Origin: Anaerosporobacter sp031551385
GTDB taxonomy: Bacteria; Bacillota; Clostridia; Lachnospirales; Lachnospiraceae
Assembly (NCBI RefSeq): GCF_031551385.1
Contig: NZ_JAVBNS010000009.1
Location: 62,001-126,000 of the forward strand
Length of the DNA: 64,000 nucleotides
Reading direction: 5' to 3'
The position numbers were made by a program, and so were the translations under genes. The notes under the pieces were generated by a model. That model was not told the DNA's origin and did no database searches. It saw only the letters and a list, made by a program, of their open reading frames with translations. Shown one piece after another: positions 35,874 to 43,880 of the stretch (its first letter is position 1; each line of letters starts with the position of its first letter).

Positions 35874-35996
35874 ATGCCTCCGGTGAGCCGCTTTGGTGGT
35901 AACCGTACAAAGGAAAAGCAGACAGTAATCGATGAGTTAAAATACTTTTTCGAGAAATATTTCGGAGTAGGTGAATCTGCTAAATTTGCTAACTAA
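35874..35996 (+). CDS. Short ORF after hsdS, probably a gene fragment
   Basis: There are 40 codons: PPVSRFGGNRTKEKQTVIDELKYFFEKYFGVGESAKFAN. No clear ribosome site. The FFEKYFGVGESAKFA ending looks like the C-terminus of a longer protein joined here after deletion. Not recognised further. Confidence 0.35.
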   Translation: MPPVSRFGGNRTKEKQTVIDELKYFFEKYFGVGESAKFAN

Positions 35997-36035
35997 TGCA
36001 ACATGGGATTAGTGATTATGAAGGAGGTAAGTGCT

Positions 36036-36230
36036 ATGGCTGGTAAAAATATGAATTATTTTCTTATGGACAGTACCCCTAACGGTCGCATAAAGTGTAC
36101 ACTTGCCAATTGGACAGGGGTTGCCTATAAGATTCCACGGATAAAGCTCGTGGACTGCAAGAATATTGATTACCTAAAACAGAGTGGCGTTTACTTCCTT
36201 GATTGGTGGCTTTTCTTATTTACGGATTGA
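36036..36230 (+). pseudogene. GIY-YIG nuclease-family protein, N-terminal fragment
   Basis: AAGGAGG precedes ATG 36036. MAGKNMNYFLMDSTPNGRIKCTLANWTGVAYKIPR...LKQSGVYFL is the beginning of a GIY-YIG-type protein (the GVYFL strand starts the nuclease domain). It then switches to DWWLFLFTD and stops, so the catalytic domain is lost at about 36205. A remnant of a deletion junction. Confidence 0.65.
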
Positions 36231-36250
36231 CTTTGACTGTGAATATACGT

Positions 36251-36284
36251 ATAATAATATCAACAATGTTGTTGATATTATTAT
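36251..36284. promoter_or_regulatory. 16-bp perfect palindrome, likely operator of the DUF1413 gene
   Basis: The arms at 36251-36266 and 36269-36284 (core ATCAACAA/TTGTTGAT) are perfectly complementary with a 2-bp centre, immediately before AAGGAG and ATG 36303. A symmetrical site of this size suggests a dimeric repressor. Confidence 0.7.
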
Positions 36285-36302
36285 TAATAAGGAGTGGACA
36301 AC

Positions 36303-36548
36303 ATGATTGATGTAAATGAGCTATTGGAAGAAGCTATTAGAGAAACTGAAAATCTAAATGATGGCGAAGTTTTTCTTGTTAAAGATTTATTCAAGGGATA
36401 TGTGTGGAATAGGATACCCAGAAAGGATCGACTTCTGCTTGGAACGTTATTTTTAAACCATGTTAGCAAAATGAATGGTAATTTAAAGGCTATTGAAAAG
36501 ACTTCATCTAATCAGCAGAGGTATAAAAAGACAATTGATAAGTTTTAA
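36303..36548 (+). CDS. DUF1413 family protein
   Basis: The product is 81 residues; ATG 36303 chosen because AAGGAG lies 8 nt upstream. EVFLVKDLFKGYVWNRIPRKDRLLLGTLFLNHV and KTSSNQQRYKK match DUF1413, small proteins common on plasmids and ICEs. It is preceded by a large palindrome, so it may be a self-regulating DNA-binding protein, but this is inference. Intact. Confidence 0.78.
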   Translation: MIDVNELLEEAIRETENLNDGEVFLVKDLFKGYVWNRIPRKDRLLLGTLFLNHVSKMNGNLKAIEKTSSNQQRYKKTIDKF

Positions 36549-36650
36549 CTATCTTTTGTGAAATTAAAAAAATTATAAATATGTTGAGTAGAAGCAAAAG
36601 ATTTGGCTTGGAATTTTTACAGCAGTGAATCGATAAAAGGAGCATGCTTG

Positions 36651-37520
36651 ATGGTAGATAATATTATTAAATCAGTAGCAGAGAAATTATCCTCTCTGTC
36701 TTATATAGAAGGTATTGTTTTAGGTGGTTCACGTGCAAGGGGCACCCATACAGAGGATTCGGATATAGATATCGGCATCTATTACAATTCAGAATCATTT
36801 GACATAAATACTATTAATCAATTCGCTACAAAGCTGGATGATGAGCATAGAAATAACCTTGTTGTACCTCCCGGAGCATGGGGTGATTGGATTAATGGCG
36901 GCGGATGGTTAGTCATAAACGGGTATCATGTGGATTTAATTTTACGTGATATTAAACGTGTGGAACAAATAATGAAAGATACAGAGCACGGAATTGTTAC
37001 TGCCAATTATCAGACTGGGCATCCCCATGGTTATATTAGTGCAATGTATCGAGGAGAATTAGCGATTAGCAAAATACTATATGCTAAGAATGAAAGCTTA
37101 TGCGAATTAAAAAAACAGGCAGAAACTTATCCCAATGCTTTGCAGAAAAGTTTAGTTAACTTTTTTATGTTTGAAGCAGGGTTCTCTTTAATGTTTGTAA
37201 AAGCAAATTCGGGAACAGACGATAAATATTATATTGCGGGTCATGTTTTTCGTATAGTTTCATGTTTAAATCAAGTGTTATTTGCATGTAATAATGCTTA
37301 TTGTATCAACGAAAAGAAAGCTATAAAACTGCTTGAAACTTTTGAACATAAACCTGAAAAATATACCGAGAAGGTAAATCATATTTTTGAAGTACTCGGT
37401 ATCTCACTTTTTGAATGCTACGACATGACCGAGAAGCTTTATAATGAAGTGAATGAAATTGTATCGGAGATAAATAACTTTTTAAACGAGGAGAGTTCAG
37501 ATGAAAGAAAACAAATATGA
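36651..37520 (+). CDS. Nucleotidyltransferase-domain protein of the aminoglycoside cluster
   Basis: The product is 289 residues. ATG 36651 is preferred over TTG 36603 because AAAGGAG lies 8 nt before it. GIVLGGSRARGTHTEDSDIDIGIYY is the nucleotidyltransferase motif with the metal-binding Asp pair; a helical C-terminal part follows. It lies upstream of ant(6) in known enterococcal and streptococcal clusters. Its drug substrate, if any, is not established. It overlaps the next gene by 20 bp. Confidence 0.82.
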   Translation: MVDNIIKSVAEKLSSLSYIEGIVLGGSRARGTHTEDSDIDIGIYYNSESFDINTINQFATKLDDEHRNNLVVPPGAWGDWINGGGWLVINGYHVDLILRDIKRVEQIMKDTEHGIVTANYQTGHPHGYISAMYRGELAISKILYAKNESLCELKKQAETYPNALQKSLVNFFMFEAGFSLMFVKANSGTDDKYYIAGHVFRIVSCLNQVLFACNNAYCINEKKAIKLLETFEHKPEKYTEKVNHIFEVLGISLFECYDMTEKLYNEVNEIVSEINNFLNEESSDERKQI

Positions 37521-38235
37521 TGATAATATATTTTTTCAAAAATACAGTCAAATGAGTCGCTCGCAGAAAGGACTGGCTGGTGCGGGAGAATGGGAGACTT
37601 TGAAAAAGATGCTACCTGATTTTAAGGGTAAGCGTGTGCTTGATTTAGGATGCGGCTATGGATGGCACTGTATATATGCGATGGAAAACGGTGCTTCCTC
37701 TGTAGTAGGTGTTGATATTTCTCATAAAATGCTCGAAGTAGCAAAAGGAAAAACCCATTTTCCACAGATTGAATATGAATGCTGTGCCATAGAAGATGTG
37801 GATTTCCCAGAGGAGAGCTTTGATGTAATACTAAGTTCGCTTGCGTTTCATTATGTAGCAGACTATGAGAATTTAATAAAAAAGATATATAGGATGCTGA
37901 AGGCTGGTGGCAATTTAGTTTTTACAGTTGAACATCCTGTTTTTACTGCTCATGGAACACAAGACTGGTATTATAACGAAAAAGGAGAAATACTGCATTT
38001 CCCGGTGGACAATTATTATTATGAGGGCAAACGGACAGCTATGTTTTTGGAAGAAAAGGTTACAAAATATCATAGAACACTGACCACATATCTAAATACA
38101 CTGCTTTCAAATAGTTTTATAATAAATCAGATTGTGGAGCCACAGCCGCCAGAGAACATGATGGATATTCCGGGGATGGCGGATGAAATGCGACGCCCAA
38201 TGATGCTGATTGTATCGGCAAAAAAGAAGATGTAA
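37501..38235 (+). CDS. Class I SAM-dependent methyltransferase
   Basis: The product is 244 residues. VLDLGCGYGWHCIYAMENGASSVVGVDIS is the SAM-binding motif I and acidic loop; SFDVILSSLAFHYVADY is motif IV. Its start lies inside the previous gene behind GAGGAG, showing translational coupling. It is a conserved companion of ant(6)-Ia in mobile clusters. Substrate unknown. Confidence 0.88.
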   Translation: MKENKYDDNIFFQKYSQMSRSQKGLAGAGEWETLKKMLPDFKGKRVLDLGCGYGWHCIYAMENGASSVVGVDISHKMLEVAKGKTHFPQIEYECCAIEDVDFPEESFDVILSSLAFHYVADYENLIKKIYRMLKAGGNLVFTVEHPVFTAHGTQDWYYNEKGEILHFPVDNYYYEGKRTAMFLEEKVTKYHRTLTTYLNTLLSNSFIINQIVEPQPPENMMDIPGMADEMRRPMMLIVSAKKKM

Positions 38236-38267
38236 TAATATAGAAAAAATAAACGAGGAGTATGTAA

Positions 38268-39131
38268 ATGAGATCAGAAAAAGAAATGATGGATTTAGTA
38301 CTTTCTTTAGCAGAACAGGATGAACGTATTCGAATTGTGACCCTTGAGGGGTCACGCGCAAATATTAATATACCTAAAGATGAATTTCAGGATTATGATA
38401 TTACATATTTTGTAAGTGATATAGAACCGTTTATATCTAATGATGACTGGCTTAATCAATTTGGGAATATAATAATGATGCAAAAGCCGGAGGATATGGA
38501 ATTATTCCCACCTGAAGAAAAGGGATTTTCCTATCTTATGCTATTTGATGATTACAATAAAATTGATCTTACCTTATTGCCCTTGGAAGAGTTAGATAAT
38601 TACCTAAAGGGCGATAAATTAATAAAGGTTCTAATTGATAAAGATTGTAGAATTAAAAGGGACATAGTTCCGACTGATATAGATTATCATGTAAGAAAGC
38701 CAAGCGCAAGGGAGTATGATGATTGCTGCAATGAATTTTGGAATGTAACACCTTATGTTATTAAAGGATTGTGCCGCAAAGAGATACTGTTTGCAATCGA
38801 TCATCTGAACCAGATTCTACGGTTTGAACTACTTAGGATGATGTCGTGGAAGGTTGGGATAAAGACAGAATTTTCATTAAGTGTTGGGAAAAATTATAAG
38901 TATATTAACAAATACATTGATGAAGATCTATGGAATAGATTATTATCTACATATCGCATGGATTCCTATGAAAATATTTGGAAGTCATTATTTATATGCC
39001 ACCAATTGTTCAGGGAAGTGTCCAAAGAGGTAGCAGAACTACTGGGGTTTGATTATCCAGAGTATGGTAAGAACATAACAAGATATACCGAGGACATGTA
39101 TAAAAAATATGTTGAAAATGACTATTTTTAA
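38268..39131 (+). CDS. ant(6)-Ia: Aminoglycoside 6-adenylyltransferase ANT(6)-I (streptomycin resistance)
   Basis: The product is 287 residues with CGAGGAG upstream. It starts MRSEKEMMDLVLSLAEQDER, with IVTLEGSRANINIPKDEFQDYDITYFV (the adenylyl-transfer site) as in AadE/ANT(6)-Ia. The first 190 residues look standard; the last 90 diverge (KVGIKTEFSLSVGKNYKYINKYIDED) and the protein is about 15 residues shorter than the common 302-residue form, so it is a variant or mosaic allele. It adenylates streptomycin. Confidence 0.92.
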   Translation: MRSEKEMMDLVLSLAEQDERIRIVTLEGSRANINIPKDEFQDYDITYFVSDIEPFISNDDWLNQFGNIIMMQKPEDMELFPPEEKGFSYLMLFDDYNKIDLTLLPLEELDNYLKGDKLIKVLIDKDCRIKRDIVPTDIDYHVRKPSAREYDDCCNEFWNVTPYVIKGLCRKEILFAIDHLNQILRFELLRMMSWKVGIKTEFSLSVGKNYKYINKYIDEDLWNRLLSTYRMDSYENIWKSLFICHQLFREVSKEVAELLGFDYPEYGKNITRYTEDMYKKYVENDYF

Positions 39132-39174
39132 AGATTAGCAAAGATTATTAACCATAAGCAAGGGGTGTAAATGT

Positions 39175-39702
39175 ATGGAAAGTACTGATGTTATAAATGA
39201 AATTAGAGGTATATTACCTCGTAACTCAATTGGAAAATATGATTTACTAACTATTTTTACACATAAAACCGTTTTTGATAAAATTGTAAAAGTACTATCA
39301 TTGGATTTTCAAAATAAAGTAGATTATGTGGCTGCCCCAGAAGCAATTGGATGGATACTAGGCACTGCCATAGCCAAAGAACTTGGAGTGGGGTTTATTG
39401 GAGTAAGAAAAGGTGATAAGCTGCCATACGCAAAAGAAGAGATTATTTCGACACATTTTACCGACTATTCAGGTCAAGATAAAAGCTTTGAAATATCTAA
39501 GAGTTCTATTGTGAGGAACAAAAGAGTTTTGATTGTAGATGATTGGATAGAGACAGGTTCTCAAATGAAGGCTTTAATAGCTTTGTTAGAGAAATTGGAT
39601 TGCAGCATTATTGGGTTGGCTACTATTGGGATTGATATAAATGAGGTTACTCAAAAATGGATAGACAGCAGTTTTGTAGCTTATATTGGCTCAAACATAT
39701 AA
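39175..39702 (+). CDS. apt: Phosphoribosyltransferase (Apt-like) of the resistance cluster
   Basis: The product is 175 residues; start at ATG 39175 with AAGGGGTG upstream. VLIVDDWIETGSQMKALIALLE is the PRPP-binding motif; YVAAPEAIGWILGTAIAKELGVGFIGVRK is the type I PRTase core. It is annotated as adenine phosphoribosyltransferase in aadE-apt-spw clusters. Its contribution to resistance is unproven. Confidence 0.85.
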   Translation: MESTDVINEIRGILPRNSIGKYDLLTIFTHKTVFDKIVKVLSLDFQNKVDYVAAPEAIGWILGTAIAKELGVGFIGVRKGDKLPYAKEEIISTHFTDYSGQDKSFEISKSSIVRNKRVLIVDDWIETGSQMKALIALLEKLDCSIIGLATIGIDINEVTQKWIDSSFVAYIGSNI

Positions 39703-39833
39703 TAAACCGAAAGAAAATCTTGAATCAAAATTTTGGATGGCGTTAATTTACAATACAACGAAAGATGTTTACTCTTTTTTTATAAATTTTAAGAGGCGTT
39801 AAAAAACAGTTTTCAGACGAAAGGAGATCGAAG

Positions 39834-40643
39834 TTGAGTATAGATTTAAGTAACAAAAAAATTCCGAAAGAAGCAATTCAAGCATTAAAAACTATAGCGG
39901 AACTACTTGATAATATGTTAATTGGGGTGTATTTGTATGGTTCGGCAGTAATGGGTGGTTTACGTATGAATAGCGATGTAGATATTTTGGTAATAACAAA
40001 TCAAAGTTTATCTGAAAAAACTCGAAGGAATCTTACAAATAGGTTAATGCTTATATCTGGGAAAATAGGAAACATAAAAGATATGAGGCCTCTTGAAGTT
40101 ACGGTCATAAATCAAAAGGATATTGTCCCTTGGCATTTCCCCCCCAAATATGAATTTATGTATGGCGAGTGGCTAAGAGAGCAGTTTGAAAAGGGAGAAA
40201 TTCCTGAGTCGACTTATGATCCGGATTTAGCAATACTTTTAGCACAACTAAGAAAAAATAGTATTAACCTTTTGGGACCAAAGGCAACAGAAGTAATTGA
40301 GCCTGTGCCAATGACAGATATTCGAAAAGCAATTAAAGAATCGTTGCCCGGGTTGATAGCTAGCATTAACGGTGACGAACGCAATGTGATTTTAACTTTA
40401 GCCAGAATGTGGCTGACAGCATCTACTGGTGAAATTCGCTCAAAAGATCTGGCAGCTGAATGGGCGATACCTCAATTACCCGATGAGCATGCTACTTTAC
40501 TCAACAAAGCGAGAGAGGCTTATTTAGGAGAGTGTGTTGACAAGTGGGAAGGAATGGAATCTGAGGTGGCTGAACTCGTTAATCATATGAAAAAGTCTAT
40601 AGAGTCTTCCCTTAATATCCAATTACCTTTTCGAATAGTTTAA
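39834..40643 (+). CDS. spw: Spectinomycin 9-adenylyltransferase Spw (ANT(9) type)
   Basis: The product is 269 residues, the length of Spw, starting at TTG 39834 with AAGGAG 7 nt upstream. GVYLYGSAVMGGLRMNSDVDILVIT is the nucleotidyltransferase site; EVTVINQKDIVPWHFPPKYEFMYGEWLR and LILTLARMWLTASTGEIRSKDLAAEWAI are the AadA/ANT(9) signatures. It inactivates spectinomycin. Last gene of the aminoglycoside cluster. Confidence 0.93.
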   Translation: MSIDLSNKKIPKEAIQALKTIAELLDNMLIGVYLYGSAVMGGLRMNSDVDILVITNQSLSEKTRRNLTNRLMLISGKIGNIKDMRPLEVTVINQKDIVPWHFPPKYEFMYGEWLREQFEKGEIPESTYDPDLAILLAQLRKNSINLLGPKATEVIEPVPMTDIRKAIKESLPGLIASINGDERNVILTLARMWLTASTGEIRSKDLAAEWAIPQLPDEHATLLNKAREAYLGECVDKWEGMESEVAELVNHMKKSIESSLNIQLPFRIV

Positions 40644-40684
40644 ATATAACAAAGACTAGTTGTTAATGTGCATTATTGATTGCT

Positions 40685-40825
40685 TCGATATGTTCCCCCA
40701 TATATCAGTTTCTTAAAAAATAATCAAAATACCGTTGATACGTTCCCGCGAACGAAAGGGTTAAAAATCAGCTTAAGACATCAATGCCATCAACTCGAGC
40801 CATGGTGTTAGAGGAAACATATCTA
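40685..40825. repeat. Array D of GATATGTTYCC sites, both orientations
   Basis: Two + sites (40685 TCGATATGTTCCCC, 40734 GTTGATACGTTCCC) and one inverted site (40812 GGAAACATATCTAC). Same layout as array C, with the inverted copy inside the 260-bp repeat. Confidence 0.6.
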
Positions 40826-41058
40826 CACTGAACCTTTTAATTTTACCTATACTTTTTAATTATTTTGACTGAATGAATGTAAGGGTATTCAAGTTAGATT
40901 TATTCAGTAGCGTGCCAATCGAAAAACTCAATCCGTTAGCAATCTAATGCGTTTGACAAGTCTGAGGACTTCTCTAAACGCATTGATTTCAAGCCTTTTC
41001 CGGGGTTCTGCCCAGGAGAGGGCTTTTTATTTTTGTATCAAAATCTGCATGAACATAG
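40800..41058 (+). repeat. Right copy of the 260-bp direct repeat
   Basis: Near-identical to 32832-33091. It ends CATGAACATAG and abuts the pglX fragment directly; the open frame that appears to start at 40947 is a chance fusion of repeat sequence to pglX codons. Confidence 0.85.
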
Positions 41059-42008
41059 ATCCTTGTATGGGAAGTGGTCATATTCTGGTATATGCTTTTG
41101 ACGTACTTATGGAAATATATAGAGAGTGTGGATATGTGGATAGGGATGCGGCACAAGCGATTATTGAAAATAATCTATTTGGTTTAGATATTGATAACCG
41201 TGCATATCAGCTTGCATATTTTGCTGTTATGATGAAAGCAAGAAGTTATGACAGAAGATTCTTAACAAGAAAAATTCAGCCGAATGTAACTGCGATTATA
41301 GAAACAAATGCGATAAGCCAGTTCTATTGTGAAGGGGTTACCAATGATAACGAGTTCAATAAAATAGGCGAATATTTAATCAAGACATATAAAAATGCTA
41401 AAGAAGTTGGAAGTTTGATTTCTGTTGAGGGAAATGATTATGTTGAATTTAAGGAATACATAGATAATTGTAACGTATCAGGTCAGATTACTATGGAAAG
41501 TAATAACTGGTATAGTGAAGTTATGCCTACAATGCAAAAAGTAGCAAAACAAGCTGATATTATGGCGAGAAAATATTGTGTTGTATCTACAAATCCACCA
41601 TACATGAACAAGTTAGAAGGGGAGCTGAAAAAAGTTGTTATTGAAAAATATAAAGCATATAGTGGCGATCTGTTTTCTGTGTTTATGTATAGGAATTTTG
41701 ACTACTGTACAAAGAATGGATATTCTGCATTTATGACCCCATTTGTGTGGATGTTTATCAAGACTTATGAGCAATTAAGAACGTATATTATTGAGCAAAA
41801 ATCAATTATAACGCTTGTTCAAATGGAGTATTCTGCATTTGAGGAAGCGACAGTACCTATTTGCTCCTTTGTTTTAAAAAATGGAAAAGAATGCAAAAAT
41901 GGATTATACATTAAATTATCTGAATTTAAAGGTGGAATGGAAGTACAGAGACAGAAAGTTATAGAAGCACTTAAGGACAAAAGTTGTAATTATTTTTATA
42001 ATGAAAAA
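41059..42008 (+). pseudogene. pglX: BREX methyltransferase PglX (BrxX), middle part
   Basis: The fragment starts at DPCMGSGHILVYAFDVL (SAM-binding motif I) and includes VVSTNPPYMNKL (NPPY catalytic motif), typical of PglX, the adenine methylase that marks host DNA in BREX phage defense. The N-terminal few hundred residues are missing, replaced by the 260-bp repeat. At 42006-42008 (NYFYNEK) the frame is cut by Tn916 and resumes at 52095. No other BREX gene is present, so the system is dead here. Confidence 0.85.
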
Positions 42009-42011
42009 TAG

Positions 42012-42343
42012 TATGAAAATCTAGTTATCCGTATAAACACTGGACTTATCACACTTTATCAAGGTCGAAACCAATCAATTTACTACTAATTTACTACTTA
42101 TGAATGAGCTTTGATACGACGATTTACCCTTGAAAAGTGAAGAAACAAAGATACTTCCAATAAAAATTGAATAGGCAAAAGGTGGACACTTCAAAAATGA
42201 GGTGTCTATTTTTTTACCCGATTTGAAAGGACGTGATACTACGAAAATAGAAAAACAAGAGAATAAAGGTCGCTCCCCACCGTGAAAGACCATCAAACAA
42301 ACGAGATTCATTCAACCATAAAAAAGAAAGGATAGGTAAAAAT
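42012..42343 (+). other. Tn916 left end, non-coding
   Basis: About 330 bases from the terminus to orf23. It holds AT-rich repeats (ATTTACTACTAATTTACTAC near 42080, resembling the right-end ATTTACTACTTATTTACCAC at 51930), likely integrase arm sites, and a terminator-like hairpin GACACTTC/GAGGTGTC with a T-run at 42185-42216. Confidence 0.65.
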
Positions 42344-42658
42344 ATGGAACTTAAATTTGTGATTCCCAAGATGGAAAAAACATTCGGCAATTTAGAATTT
42401 GCTGGCGAGGATAAAGTCGTACAGCGAAGAATCAACGGACATCTAACCGTCTTATCTCGAAGCTATAATCTCTATTCAGACGTTCAAAGAGCAGATGATA
42501 TTGTGGTCGTACTTCCTGCTGAAGCTGGCGAAAAACATTTCGGCTTTGAGGAACGTGTTAAGTTAGTCAATCCACGTATTACCGCCGAGGGCTATAAAAT
42601 CGGCACTCGTGGTTTTACAAATTACCTTTTACATGCTGACGACATGGTAAAAGAATAA
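42344..42658 (+). CDS. orf23: Tn916 Orf23 (DUF961 family)
   Basis: The product is 104 residues with AAAGGATAGG upstream. Begins MELKFVIPKMEKTFGNLEFAGED, standard Orf23. It belongs to the YdcP/DUF961 family found at the front of Tn916-like transfer operons. Function unknown. Intact. Confidence 0.9.
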   Translation: MELKFVIPKMEKTFGNLEFAGEDKVVQRRINGHLTVLSRSYNLYSDVQRADDIVVVLPAEAGEKHFGFEERVKLVNPRITAEGYKIGTRGFTNYLLHADDMVKE

Positions 42659-42673
42659 AGAAAGAGAGGAAAA

Positions 42674-43060
42674 ATGATGAGATTAGCAAATGGTATCGTA
42701 TTAGATAAAGACACGACTTTTGGAGAATTAAAATTCTCTGCTCTACGTCGTGAAGTGAGAATCCAAAATGAAGACGGTACGGTTTCAGAGGAAATCAAAG
42801 AACGTACCTATGACTTAAAATCCAAAGGGCAAGGACGCATGATTCAAGTAAGTATTCCTGCCAGCGTGCCTTTGAAAGAGTTTGAATATAACGCACGGGT
42901 GGAACTTATCAATCCCATTGCGGATACTGTCGCTACTGCTACCTTTCAAGGAGCAGATGTTGACTGGTACATCAAGGCAGACGATATTGTGCTGACAAAG
43001 GATTCTAATTCCTTTAGAAATCAACAGCCACCTAAGAAAGAACCTGCTACGGACAAATAG
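42674..43060 (+). CDS. orf22: Tn916 Orf22 (DUF961 family)
   Basis: The product is 128 residues, with GAGAGG before the start, 15 bp after orf23. MRLANGIVLDKDTTFGELKFSALRREV and VELINPIADTVATATFQGADVDWYIKADDIV are typical. It is a paralogue of Orf23. Role in conjugation unproven. Intact. Confidence 0.9.
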   Translation: MMRLANGIVLDKDTTFGELKFSALRREVRIQNEDGTVSEEIKERTYDLKSKGQGRMIQVSIPASVPLKEFEYNARVELINPIADTVATATFQGADVDWYIKADDIVLTKDSNSFRNQQPPKKEPATDK

Positions 43061-43099
43061 CCACGTATCTTCCATTAGAGAGAAAGGAGAAAATCAAAC

Positions 43100-43660
43100 A
43101 TGAAACAGCGTGTCTTTCGTGGTAAAAGGATTCGTCCGAGTGACAAAGATTTAGTCTTTCATTTTACAGTAGCGTCCTTACTGCCTATTTTACTGCTTGT
43201 TGTCGGACTGTTTCATGTGAAGACAATCCAGCAGGTCAACTGGCAGGACTTTAACCTATCACAAGCAGATAAGATTGACATTCCGTATTTAAGTATCAGT
43301 TTCAGTGTCGCAATTCTTGTCTGCTTGCTGGTGGCGTTTCTATTCAAACGGTATCGCTATGATACGATTAAACAACTCTACCACCGTCAAAAGCTGGCGA
43401 AGATGGTTCTTGAAAATAAGTGGTATGAATCAGAACAGGTCAAAACAGATGGCTTCTTCAAGGATTCCCCCAGTCGTACCAAAGAAAAGATAACCTACTT
43501 CCCTAAAATCTATTATCGCCTTAAAAATGGCTTAATACAGATACAAGTGGAAATCACTCTGGGGAAATATCAAGACCAGCTCCTACACTTGGAAAAGAAA
43601 TTAGAAAGTGGCTTGTACTGTGAGCTGACGGATAAAGAGTTAAAGGATTCCTACAGTTAA
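43100..43660 (+). pseudogene. orf21: Tn916 Orf21 (FtsK-like coupling protein), N-terminal part
   Basis: 186 of about 461 residues remain: two membrane helices (residues about 22-42 and 68-86) and the start of the cytoplasmic region, ending ELTDKELKDSYS. The ATPase domain that pumps DNA is missing. The frame runs into orf15 sequence at about 43655 and stops. Confidence 0.88.
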
Positions 43661-43661
43661 G

Positions 43662-43880
43662 TCCGATTCTTCAAGTTTAAAAACGGAACGTCAAAGTAAT
43701 ACAGTTCAAGAAAGAACGGTTCAAAAGCCAGTAACTTCAACTGCACCAACAGATAGAGCTTCACAACGTTCAATCACAAAAGAACGTCAGTCTACTGTTC
43801 AAAGAGTACCACTACAAAATACAAAAAGTAGACCACCAATCAAAACCGCCACCATTAAGAAAGGCAGTAAGAAACCATGA
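43662..43880 (+). pseudogene. orf15: Tn916 Orf15, C-terminal remnant
   Basis: An open stretch of 72 codons reading SDSSSLKTERQSNTVQERTV...KSRPPIKTATIKKGSKKP and TGA, overlapping the start of orf14. It is the tail of the large membrane protein Orf15 and has no start of its own. Marks the right edge of the internal deletion. Confidence 0.8.

Noticed and set aside
40947..41058. Apparent start of a 354-residue protein at 40947
   Set aside because: The first 37 codons lie in the 260-bp repeat and match nothing; real PglX codons begin only at about 41059, so this is a fusion frame.
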